Under the pieces are notes generated by a model. That model was not told the origin of the DNA, did not search any database, and saw nothing but the letters and a program-made list of their open reading frames with translations. Source: an uncultured Actinomycetes bacterium (GTDB lineage Bacteria; Actinomycetota; Acidimicrobiia; Acidimicrobiales; RAAP-2). Taken from it: a stretch of 5,931 nt of DNA. Each line of letters starts with the position of its first letter. Position 1 is the stretch's first letter. The position numbers and the translations under genes were made by a program. This document shows positions 1 through 5,077 of the stretch, in pieces. The DNA lies in contig CAINVQ010000090.1 of the NCBI GenBank assembly GCA_903854175.1, positions 1-5,931 on the forward strand. The letters are read 5' to 3'.

Positions 1-342
1 GGTCGCGCAATCATTGAGAACCAGGCAATTGCCTTCAAGCTTGCTGACATGAAGACTCAGATTGACGCTTCACGTCTCCTTGTGTGGCGTGCCTCATGGA
101 TGGCCGCAACTCGCAAGCCATTCCTAAATGGAGAAGGCTCGATGTCTAAGTTGTTCGCCGGAGAAACTGCCGTGAAGGTAACTGAAGAAGCAATTCAGAT
201 CCTTGGAGGTTACGGATACGTTCGTGAGTACCCAGTAGAACGCTGGCACCGCGACTCGAAGATCTACACGATCTTCGAAGGAACTTCAGAAATTCAGCGA
301 CTCGTTATTGCGCGCGCTATTTCTGGTATTCGTATCCAGTAG
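1..342 (+). CDS. Acyl-CoA dehydrogenase, C-terminal part (5' end outside window)
   Basis: The reading frame is open from base 1 and ends at TAG 340-342, giving the last 113 residues of a family usually about 380 residues long, so roughly 30% is visible. This is the C-terminal helical domain of a FAD-dependent acyl-CoA dehydrogenase, which oxidises an acyl-CoA to the trans-2-enoyl-CoA and passes electrons to electron-transfer flavoprotein in the cytoplasm. Seen directly are the ILGGYGY segment near the flavin, the following [12 protein letters not shown] stretch, and the family signature [13 protein letters not shown]. The Glu of FEGT (codon 277-279) is the expected catalytic base of the short/medium/isobutyryl-type enzymes. 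Chain-length specificity cannot be read from this fragment. The next gene on the same strand begins more than 100 bases later behind its own promoter, so the dehydrogenase is probably the last gene of its transcript. Confidence 0.95.
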   Translation, partial: GRAIIENQAIAFKLADMKTQIDASRLLVWRASWMAATRKPFLNGEGSMSKLFAGETAVKVTEEAIQILGGYGYVREYPVERWHRDSKIYTIFEGTSEIQRLVIARAISGIRIQ

Positions 343-361
343 TTCGTACTTTTGAACTTTT
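341..361 (+). terminator. Possible weak intrinsic terminator after the acyl-CoA dehydrogenase
   Basis: Immediately after the stop codon AGTTC (341-345) can pair with GAACT (354-358) across an 8-base loop, and the stem runs into four T residues (358-361). The stem is short and AT-rich, so it would be weak at best. It is reported because it sits exactly where a terminator is expected, before an independently promoted operon. Confidence 0.25.
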
Positions 362-426
362 CCAGGTAGCACCGCGACCGTTGTGTCGTATGAGAAAAAT
401 AACAACCCAAAGTAAACCTGTACGTA

Positions 427-455
427 TTGAAAATCTGATACCGAAGTGGTATCAT
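427..455 (+). promoter_or_regulatory. Promoter of the toxin-antitoxin operon
   Basis: TTGAAA (427-432) is a 5/6 match to the -35 consensus, and TATCAT (450-455) is a close -10 match. The spacer is the optimal 17 bases. The predicted transcription start, seven bases past the -10 box, is base 462, the first base of an in-frame GTG. The transcript would therefore be leaderless. This is the best promoter seen in the window and is the main reason for rejecting a longer antitoxin that would place the promoter inside the coding sequence. Confidence 0.65.
436..454. promoter_or_regulatory. Palindromic operator in the toxin-antitoxin promoter
   Basis: TGATACC (436-442) and GGTATCA (448-454) form a perfect 7-bp inverted repeat with a 5-base centre. 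The right arm covers the first five bases of the -10 box. Ribbon-helix-helix antitoxins generally bind such palindromes as dimers, alone or with their toxin, and repress their own operon, so this is the likely autoregulatory site. The repeat is seen directly; its binding partner is inferred. Confidence 0.6.
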
Positions 456-461
456 TCACAT

Positions 462-668
462 GTGGCCTTTACATTGCGCACTGACAAAGAACTGGAGAAG
501 GCGTTGACCCGACTTTCTAAAGAATTAGGTACATCACGCCAAGAAGTAGTTCGTCAAGCGGTTTTGACTATGGATGAACAATTAGAGCGCCGAACTCGAT
601 TCAATAATGCAGCACAACATGGCATGGAAAAGTGGGGCGAGCTCTTTGATCGTCTTGCTACTACATGA
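462..668 (+). CDS. Ribbon-helix-helix (CopG-like) antitoxin of a Doc-type toxin-antitoxin pair
   Basis: This is a 68-residue protein with the layout of a ribbon-helix-helix DNA-binding domain: a short beta strand AFTLRT (residues 2-7), helix A (about 8-23, DKELEKALTRLSKELG), a turn at GTS, and helix B (about 25-43). The C-terminal tail (about 44-68, with the segment GMEKWGELFDRL) would be the toxin-neutralising part by analogy with other antitoxins. The frame is open back to TTG 381 and ATG 390. GTG 462 is preferred because the fold starts there, a strong promoter and palindrome occupy 427-455, and the predicted transcript starts at 462. No Shine-Dalgarno sequence is seen before 381, 390 or 462. 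It overlaps the toxin gene by the four bases ATGA, which indicates translational coupling. It probably represses its own promoter. The antitoxin role rests on fold, size and the adjacent toxin. The start is less certain than the gene itself. Confidence 0.8.
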   Translation: MAFTLRTDKELEKALTRLSKELGTSRQEVVRQAVLTMDEQLERRTRFNNAAQHGMEKWGELFDRLATT

Positions 669-1039
669 GCGAGTTCTTTTATATAAACGTTGAAGAAGCG
701 CTTGAACTAATCAGATTGCTTGGAGCCGGACCAGTTCGGGACGTTGGGCTGCTTGATTCTGCTCTCGCAAGACCACAATCAAGTGCATTCGGAGAAGATG
801 CGTATCCGACTCTTCAACTCAAAGCTGCTGCACTTATGCACTCGCTTGTAAAAAATCATTCGCTAATGGATGGGAATAAAAGACTTGCATTTTTGTCAAC
901 TCACACGTTTTTTGAGATCAATGGCTACGAACTCGATATTTCCCTAGACGAAGGTTATGAGTTGGTGCTTGAGATCGCTGGTGGTGATGTGGATCTCGAA
1001 GAGATCGCATCACGTTTGCGTACTAAGAAGATTAACTAG
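665..1039 (+). CDS. doc: Doc/Fic-type toxin (death-on-curing family)
   Basis: The protein has 124 residues, close to phage P1 Doc (126). It carries the diagnostic Fic-fold motif at residues 65-73, H-S-L-M-D-G-N-K-R, where Doc proteins have HxFxDANKR and AMP-transferring Fic proteins have HPFxxGNGR. The Lys at position 8 of the motif is the Doc hallmark. In P1 Doc it accompanies a switch from AMPylation to phosphorylation of elongation factor Tu, which stops translation. His65, Asp69, Asn71 and Arg73 are the expected active-site residues. Other family features are the N-terminal segment around GLLDSALARPQ (28-38) and the helix LKAAALMHSLVKNH leading into the motif. Motif position 3 is Leu instead of the usual Phe. 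The start ATG at 665 lies in the antitoxin stop overlap. The 3' end meets the tetR stop head-on. Target and activity are inferred from the family. Confidence 0.9.
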   Translation: MSEFFYINVEEALELIRLLGAGPVRDVGLLDSALARPQSSAFGEDAYPTLQLKAAALMHSLVKNHSLMDGNKRLAFLSTHTFFEINGYELDISLDEGYELVLEIAGGDVDLEEIASRLRTKKIN

Positions 1040-1647
1040 TCCTGTTGCACTGCACGTAGTCCACCCCATGCGAGGGTGGCACTGCGTGAAGCCAGGCGCT
1101 CGGCTTCGTTAGCTGCGACAACTGGCCAGCCCTTAGCTTCTTGCTGTACGAGCCAGACCACTGCAGCGCCTTCAGCAATACCAAGCACGCCAGCAGCAAG
1201 CTGGCGACGGTGGTCATCACTAATTGAGAGATCAATGTAGGGCACCATGAATGAAATAAGTCCAGTTTCAAGCTTTCGCAGTTCACCTGAGGTTTCACCA
1301 TCGTGGGCGTGTATGAAAAGAATGCGGAAAGCGTCAGTGTCGCTCACCACCATGTCAAAGTAAACACGGAACGCAACTTCAATCTTGGCCCTTGGGGCTT
1401 CAACACTGTTGACGGCTTTGGAGAGTGAGTGAATCATGCTCTCGGCGATCTGGGCGACGATCTCTTTATAGAGCTCAGTCTTTGACTGGAAGTACTGATA
1501 CAGAATTGGCTTGGTGAACCCAGCTTCTTTAGCAATATCGTCCATTGTTGTTGACTGGAAGCCACGCTCGGCGAATATTTTCTTCGCAACAGCGAGCAGT
1601 TGCTCGCGGCGTTCTAAGTGCTGCGGTCGTTCTTCAATAATTGCCAC
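1036..1647 (-). CDS. TetR/AcrR-family transcriptional regulator
   Basis: This 203-residue protein is of typical TetR-family length. The N-terminal DNA-binding domain spans about residues 11-60. It runs LLAVAKKIFAERGFQSTTMDDIAKEAGFTKPILYQYFQSKTELY, shown here in family order: helix 1, then the helix-turn-helix (about 33-56) with the near-invariant Tyr-x-Tyr/His-Phe element YQYF. The remaining residues form the variable ligand-binding and dimerisation domain, so the inducer cannot be named. The start is GTG at 1647-1645 with no Shine-Dalgarno sequence. A TAGTCT -10-like box six bases upstream suggests a leaderless message. A short palindrome overlaps this promoter and would suit autoregulation. 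The gene is only 19 bases downstream of the glycosyltransferase stop on the same strand, so it may also be read from that promoter. The nearby acyl-CoA dehydrogenase makes acyl-CoA metabolism one possible target, but this is a guess from context. Confidence 0.92.
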   Translation of the reverse strand: MAIIEERPQHLERREQLLAVAKKIFAERGFQSTTMDDIAKEAGFTKPILYQYFQSKTELYKEIVAQIAESMIHSLSKAVNSVEAPRAKIEVAFRVYFDMVVSDTDAFRILFIHAHDGETSGELRKLETGLISFMVPYIDLSISDDHRRQLAAGVLGIAEGAAVVWLVQQEAKGWPVVAANEAERLASRSATLAWGGLRAVQQD

Positions 1648-1653
1648 ATATAA

Positions 1654-1680
1654 AGACTAGTGCGAACTAGGAAATTTCAA
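1654..1680 (-). promoter_or_regulatory. Putative tetR promoter (leaderless)
   Basis: Read on the minus strand, TAGTCT at 1659-1654 matches the TANNNT form of the -10 box and lies exactly six bases before the GTG start at 1647, so transcription would start at the initiation codon. TTGAAA at 1680-1675 resembles a -35 box, but the spacer is only 15 bases, which is short. No ribosome-binding site is seen in between, which supports the leaderless reading. Confidence 0.4.
1657..1670. promoter_or_regulatory. Palindrome at the tetR promoter, candidate TetR operator
   Basis: CTAGT (1657-1661) and ACTAG (1666-1670) form a perfect 5-bp inverted repeat around GCGA. It lies between the putative -35 and -10 boxes of tetR and overlaps the stop codon of the glycosyltransferase gene. 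TetR-family repressors commonly bind palindromes of about this length next to their own gene. The arms are short, so chance occurrence is possible. Confidence 0.4.
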
Positions 1681-2692
1681 TACCAGCAAGAAGCTTTGCG
1701 AGTCTTTTAGGTAGATCATTGAGGTTGAAATACTGACCAGTAACGTTGAGATTTCTTTCAAAGAATTCTTCATCGGGATTGTTGAGAAATTCTTTTAGTT
1801 CATTAACTTCGTCGAGATCAAAGAATTCGAATCCGTATGACTCAATTTCATTCAATACTGGATACGGATACACGCTTAATGGGCGTCGGTGCGTGACTGA
1901 CTCAATTACTGGGTTACCGAATCCCTCCCAGGTTGATGGCATAACAACAACATCACAAGCGGCGTAAGCATCATGGATTGATACTCCACTAGGGACACCA
2001 CGTCTAACTTCGACGTTGCTTCCTTCAAGTAACCCTTTTAGCTCATTGTCGTAACCATCTTCAGTTGGCCCAAGAATCCAGAGCACGGCGTCGAGTGACT
2101 CGCAGAGTTGTAATGCACCGCCGACATTCTTTCTAGGAATGGCACGTGTTGGAAGAAGAACGAGTATTTGTGAAGTGATATTGAGAGCGGCTCTGGTCTT
2201 AGTTCGATCACCGAGTGGGGGATTGCACTCAAAACTATTCATCAGTGTGACTGCTGTGATGCCACGTTCATGAAGTTCACGCCTAGATAGATCGTTGATG
2301 GTGACGTGGTTCCAGTCGGGTGAGTCAAGTGGTCCACTCAAGTGAGCTAAATGTTCTCGTTGCCACGGAAGATCATGATGATGAAATAGTGCTTTTCTTC
2401 CATCTAGAACTTCGTACAGCACTTCTCGCGCTGCAACATTGAGTGGAAGGGAGCAAAGATTTTCAACAATGACTAGATCTGCATCCTTAATCGCAGATGT
2501 GAGTTCTTGCTTAGAAGGTGGTGCGCCAGCAGTTATTGCAAGACCAGGAAGAAGAACATCAGCTGCTCCCTCGCCAGCAACTGTTGTGATGCTGTGGCCG
2601 AGAGAGCGAAGAGCGTTCATCCACTTGTCTGCTTCTATTGAAACGCCATCAGTGCCACCAAGGCGAAAGCTCACTACGCATATACGGGCCAC
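1667..2692 (-). CDS. GT4-type (GT-B fold) glycosyltransferase, group 1
   Basis: This 341-residue cytoplasmic glycosyltransferase is likely of the retaining GT4 class and transfers a sugar from an activated donor. The N-terminal acceptor domain starts with a beta strand (ARICVVSFRLGGTDGVSIEADKW, residues 2-24) containing the Gly-rich turn, and has an HHHDLPWQREHL segment at 104-115. The C-terminal donor domain contains LLPTRAIPRKNVGGAL (179-194), with the Arg and Lys expected near the donor phosphates, ILGP (206-209), and the EX7E element E256-GFGNPVI-E264 that binds the nucleotide sugar. No signal peptide or membrane span is seen. The start is GTG 2692-2690, with a TANNNT box six bases upstream and no Shine-Dalgarno sequence. 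It is divergent from gmd, which makes a GDP-deoxysugar precursor, so a role in surface glycan synthesis is plausible. Donor and acceptor cannot be assigned. Confidence 0.88.
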   Translation of the reverse strand: MARICVVSFRLGGTDGVSIEADKWMNALRSLGHSITTVAGEGAADVLLPGLAITAGAPPSKQELTSAIKDADLVIVENLCSLPLNVAAREVLYEVLDGRKALFHHHDLPWQREHLAHLSGPLDSPDWNHVTINDLSRRELHERGITAVTLMNSFECNPPLGDRTKTRAALNITSQILVLLPTRAIPRKNVGGALQLCESLDAVLWILGPTEDGYDNELKGLLEGSNVEVRRGVPSGVSIHDAYAACDVVVMPSTWEGFGNPVIESVTHRRPLSVYPYPVLNEIESYGFEFFDLDEVNELKEFLNNPDEEFFERNLNVTGQYFNLNDLPKRLAKLLAGIEIS

Positions 2693-2698
2693 AAACCA

Positions 2699-2728
2699 AG
2701 GCTATGCGCAGTAATGAGGACTTTTCAT
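2699..2728 (-). promoter_or_regulatory. Putative promoter of the glycosyltransferase gene (leaderless)
   Basis: On the minus strand TAGCCT (2704-2699) is a TANNNT -10-like box ending six bases before the GTG start at 2692. ATGAAA (2728-2723) is a 4/6 match to the -35 consensus with an 18-base spacer. No Shine-Dalgarno sequence lies between the box and the start codon. The geometry is identical to that of the antitoxin and tetR starts. Confidence 0.4.
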
Positions 2729-2737
2729 CGCCAGTAG

Positions 2738-2743
2738 TAGAGT
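2738..2743 (+). promoter_or_regulatory. Possible -10 box for gmd
   Basis: TAGAGT (2738-2743) fits TANNNT and would start transcription near 2750, leaving a leader of about 43 bases before gmd. No good -35 match is seen at the right distance, so this is tentative. Some promoter is expected here because the neighbour upstream is divergent. Confidence 0.25.
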
Positions 2744-2752
2744 TACATGCGG

Positions 2753-2768
2753 AACTGAACACTCAGTT
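2753..2768 (+). repeat. Hairpin-forming inverted repeat in the gmd leader
   Basis: AACTGA (2753-2758) and TCAGTT (2763-2768) form a perfect 6-bp inverted repeat with a 4-base loop, 12 bases upstream of the gmd ribosome-binding site. There is no T-run, so it is not an intrinsic terminator. AGTTACA occurs twice here as a direct repeat (2741-2747 and 2765-2771). It may be a regulator site or an mRNA hairpin; no partner is known. Confidence 0.4.
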
Positions 2769-2780
2769 ACACCCATTTCT

Positions 2781-2785
2781 GGAGG
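2781..2785 (+). promoter_or_regulatory. Strong Shine-Dalgarno sequence of gmd
   Basis: GGAGG lies seven bases before the GTG at 2793. It fixes that start and shows that this genome uses canonical ribosome-binding sites as well as apparently leaderless starts. Confidence 0.85.
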
Positions 2786-2792
2786 ATTCTCG

Positions 2793-3755
2793 GTGGCAAA
2801 GCGTGCGCTGATTACTGGCATTACTGGCCAAGACGGCTCCTACCTCGCCGAACTCCTACTTTCTGAGGGATATGAAGTTGCTGGCCTCATGCGCCGAACT
2901 TCAACAGTGAATATTGAGCGCATCAGCCACATTCAGGACAAGATCACTCTTATGTCCGGTGACCTTATGGACGAGGTTTCGCTCATTCACATCTTGCAGG
3001 ACTTCAAGCCAACTGAGGTGTACAACCTTGCAGCACAGAGCTTCGTGCAGGCTTCATGGGTGCAGCCAGTACTAACTGGTGAAACAACTGCACTTGGTGT
3101 AACTCGCATGCTTGACGCGATTCGCATTGTTAATCCGGAGATTCGTTTTTACCAGGCAAGTTCATCGGAAATGTTTGGTCGTGTTCGTGAAGTTCCACAA
3201 AGTGAAGACACACCGTTCTACCCACGCAGTCCCTACGGTGTTGCCAAGGTTTACGGCCACTGGATCACGGTTAACTACCGTGAGAGTTACGACCTTCACG
3301 CTTCTTCGGGAATTCTTTTCAATCACGAGTCACCTCGTCGAGGTTTAGAGTTTGTGACTCGAAAAGTAACTAATGGGGCCGCGAAAATTAAGCTTGGGCA
3401 AGCTAAAGAAATTCGACTGGGCAACCTCGACGCGAAGCGCGACTGGGGTTACGCCGCTGACTACGTGAAAGCAATGTACGCAATGTTGCAGCGCGACACA
3501 CCAGAGGACTACGTCGTAGCAACTGGTGAGACTCACTCTGTTAAAGAACTCGTAGAGGTTGCCTTCAAGGCAGTGGGACTTGACTGGGAGAAGCACGTAG
3601 TCATTGACCCGGCATTTATTCGCCCAGCAGAAGTTGACCTACTTGTTGGAGACCCATCTAAAGCCAAGGCTGAACTCAACTGGGAACCAGAAGTTGACTT
3701 CTACGGCCTCGTAGAGATGATGGTGGCTGCAGACATGAAAGAACTGCAGCGTTAG
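2793..3755 (+). CDS. gmd: GDP-mannose 4,6-dehydratase
   Basis: The enzyme converts GDP-D-mannose to GDP-4-keto-6-deoxy-D-mannose with tightly bound NADP, the entry step to GDP-fucose, GDP-rhamnose and related deoxyhexoses used in surface glycans. It has 320 residues, matching the short bacterial form (E. coli Gmd is about 373). It is an extended short-chain dehydrogenase. The Rossmann motif GITGQDGSY is at 9-17. The catalytic segment QASSSEMFG is at 121-129, with Glu126 and a Ser where E. coli has Thr. The YxxxK pair is Tyr148 and Lys152. Family-specific elements are [12 protein letters not shown] (173-184), [10 protein letters not shown] (216-225) and [15 protein letters not shown] (277-291). 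The GTG start is fixed by a GGAGG site. The partner converting the keto sugar (a Rmd- or Fcl-type enzyme) is not in the window. It is followed after nine bases by ccmA, with an unusual inverted repeat across the junction. Confidence 0.96.
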   Translation: MAKRALITGITGQDGSYLAELLLSEGYEVAGLMRRTSTVNIERISHIQDKITLMSGDLMDEVSLIHILQDFKPTEVYNLAAQSFVQASWVQPVLTGETTALGVTRMLDAIRIVNPEIRFYQASSSEMFGRVREVPQSEDTPFYPRSPYGVAKVYGHWITVNYRESYDLHASSGILFNHESPRRGLEFVTRKVTNGAAKIKLGQAKEIRLGNLDAKRDWGYAADYVKAMYAMLQRDTPEDYVVATGETHSVKELVEVAFKAVGLDWEKHVVIDPAFIRPAEVDLLVGDPSKAKAELNWEPEVDFYGLVEMMVAADMKELQR

Positions 3756-3775
3756 TCGCACGTAATGACTAACGC
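3749..3775 (+). repeat. 9-bp perfect inverted repeat spanning the gmd stop and ccmA start
   Basis: GCGTTAGTC (3749-3757) pairs perfectly with GACTAACGC (3767-3775) across a 9-base centre. A further AACTG/CAGTT pair (3742-3746 with 3775-3779) can extend the stem to 13 bp if the competing outermost G-C pair is given up and three bases bulge. The left arm holds the gmd TAG stop. The loop and first base of the right arm hold the ccmA ATG. No T-run follows, so this is not a standard terminator. It could be a protein-binding operator or an mRNA hairpin that masks the ccmA start codon, which has no visible ribosome-binding site of its own. Confidence 0.65.
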
Positions 3776-4421
3776 AGTTACCCCTTCGGTTGATTTAGAA
3801 AACGCAGTAGTTCTCTCAGGTGGCTTTCCACTCTTAAGCGGCCTTGACCTTCAATTACTTCCAGGATCTCTGACAGTTATTACTGGTGCCAACGGTGCGG
3901 GTAAGACAAGTCTTCTGCGTTTACTAGCTGGACTTGTGCAACTCAGTGAGGGAAGTGGCACCGTTGCCGGGATTGATCTAAAAAATGGTGACCTTCGCCA
4001 ACTCAGGCGCCGAGTCGGGTGGCTTGGTCACGAAGGATCGTTCTATGACGATCTGACCGTTCGAGAGAACTTAACGTTCGCTGCAAAAGCGTTAGATCGT
4101 CCACTAATTGAAATCGAACGCGCACTGAGTCGAGTGGGTCTAAGTAACCGTATCGATACGGTTACCAAGAAACTAAGTGCCGGGCAGCGTCGCAGACTCG
4201 GACTCAGCTGGCTGCTTATTCGTCGTCCAGAAATTTGGTTGCTGGATGAGCCCTACGCATCACTTGATGATGAAGCACGCACTTTTTTCGATGCACTTAT
4301 TGCTGACGTCCTTCGTGGTGGGTCGACTGTTGTTATAAGCGCTCACGACAAACTTAAGAGCGAAGCACTGCAACCGCGCACGCTCGTCCTTGGTGGCGGA
4401 CGAATTGTGAGTGAATCATGA
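3765..4421 (+). CDS. ccmA: Cytochrome c maturation ABC transporter ATP-binding protein CcmA
   Basis: This 218-residue ABC ATPase of the heme-delivery (System I) pathway works at the cytoplasmic face with CcmB. In the family, ATP hydrolysis is needed to release holo-CcmE from CcmC. Visible motifs are Walker A GANGAGKT (41-48), the LGHE segment (87-90), signature LSAGQRRR (137-144), Walker B IWLLDE (157-162), D-loop ASLD (165-168) and H-loop His194 (SAHD). The single domain and short length match CcmA. At the Q-loop position, where E. coli CcmA has LGHQ, this protein has Glu90. ATG 3765 is the only sensible start, but no Shine-Dalgarno sequence precedes it. It lies nine bases after gmd inside an inverted repeat, so translation may be coupled to gmd. 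The ATGA overlap with ccmB and the downstream gene order confirm the assignment over a generic ABC ATPase. Confidence 0.93.
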   Translation: MTNAVTPSVDLENAVVLSGGFPLLSGLDLQLLPGSLTVITGANGAGKTSLLRLLAGLVQLSEGSGTVAGIDLKNGDLRQLRRRVGWLGHEGSFYDDLTVRENLTFAAKALDRPLIEIERALSRVGLSNRIDTVTKKLSAGQRRRLGLSWLLIRRPEIWLLDEPYASLDDEARTFFDALIADVLRGGSTVVISAHDKLKSEALQPRTLVLGGGRIVSES

Positions 4422-5077
4422 TTCGTACTGCTCTACTTGTCTGCGCAAAAGATTTACGAATTGAAATGCGAAGTCGTGTGCTCTTGTGGCAAGTGTTGCC
4501 CTTTGGCGCAATGGCGCTGTTGCTTTGTGGCATTTCCCTCGGACCTCAGCGTGCTGGAACTTCGACGTCGGGACCAGGTCTGTTTTATTTAGTGACGTTG
4601 CTCGTGACGTTACTGATGATCAACCGCAGTCAAGGTGTTGAAAAAACTCCTGGAACTAGATCTTCAATTGCCACGTTGGGGCTTGACCCCGCGGGCGTGT
4701 TTCTTGGAAAAACTCTGGCACTGAGTGTTGAGCTCTGGGTAACTGGACTTATCTTGCTTGGTGGGTCAGTAGTTGTACTTCACACCAGTCTTCACGGTGC
4801 CTTGCTGGCGCTACCGAGTGTTCTTGTAACTCTGTGCACTCTTGCAGCAGCAGGAACGCTGTACGGTGCACTCACGTCAGGAGGAGAAGGGGCGGCGACG
4901 CTACTTCCGGTCCTCGCTCTTCCAGCATTTGCTCCATTACTTATTGCGGGTGAACGTTCATTTAGCGCAGCTCTAAATCACGGCGGAATCTGGCAATGGT
5001 GGCTAATTCTCAGTGTAGCACTGGCCGTGTACACCGGAATTGGAATTCTCCTTTACGGTGTTCTAGAGGAATCATGA
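4418..5077 (+). CDS. ccmB: Heme exporter/cytochrome c maturation membrane protein CcmB
   Basis: This 219-residue integral membrane protein is the usual CcmB length of about 220. It is the permease partner of CcmA in the complex that drives release of heme-loaded CcmE from CcmC. About six hydrophobic segments are visible, roughly at residues 24-42, 55-68, 98-120, 127-150, 160-177 and 192-215. The N-terminal stretch DLRIEMRSR (12-20) before the first span is the typical cytoplasmic CcmB/ABC-2-like lead-in. The cytoplasmic stretch NRSQGVEKTPGTRSSIATLGLDP (69-91) lies after the second span, where CcmB proteins carry a charged loop. The ATG overlaps the ccmA stop in ATGA (4418-4421), and the 3' end overlaps ccmC. 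Sequence conservation within CcmB is modest, so the call leans on length, topology and position between ccmA and ccmC. Confidence 0.9.
   Translation: MIRTALLVCAKDLRIEMRSRVLLWQVLPFGAMALLLCGISLGPQRAGTSTSGPGLFYLVTLLVTLLMINRSQGVEKTPGTRSSIATLGLDPAGVFLGKTLALSVELWVTGLILLGGSVVVLHTSLHGALLALPSVLVTLCTLAAAGTLYGALTSGGEGAATLLPVLALPAFAPLLIAGERSFSAALNHGGIWQWWLILSVALAVYTGIGILLYGVLEES

Noticed and set aside
381..461. Longer antitoxin starting at TTG 381 or ATG 390
   Set aside because: The extra 27 residues lack a recognisable domain, have no ribosome-binding site, and would contain the promoter and palindrome. The ribbon-helix-helix domain starts at GTG 462.
343..461. Possible small gene or RNA between the dehydrogenase and the antitoxin
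   Set aside because: No convincing reading frame or RNA structure was seen beyond the weak terminator-like hairpin and the toxin-antitoxin promoter.
1032..1301. 89-residue minus-strand open frame
   Set aside because: It lies wholly inside tetR in another frame, has no family features, and tetR itself has a clear domain and full length.
2439..2714. 91-residue plus-strand open frame over the glycosyltransferase start
   Set aside because: Composition is unlike a real protein, and it is antisense to a well-supported gene.
3749..3779. Inverted repeat as a rho-independent terminator after gmd
   Set aside because: No run of T follows the right arm, the loop is long, and the repeat extends into the coding sequence of ccmA.
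4996..5076. Extended start for ccmC within ccmB
   Set aside because: The 26-27 extra residues are the ccmB sequence read out of frame. ATG 5077 (or 5074) has the ribosome-binding site and the normal stop/start overlap.
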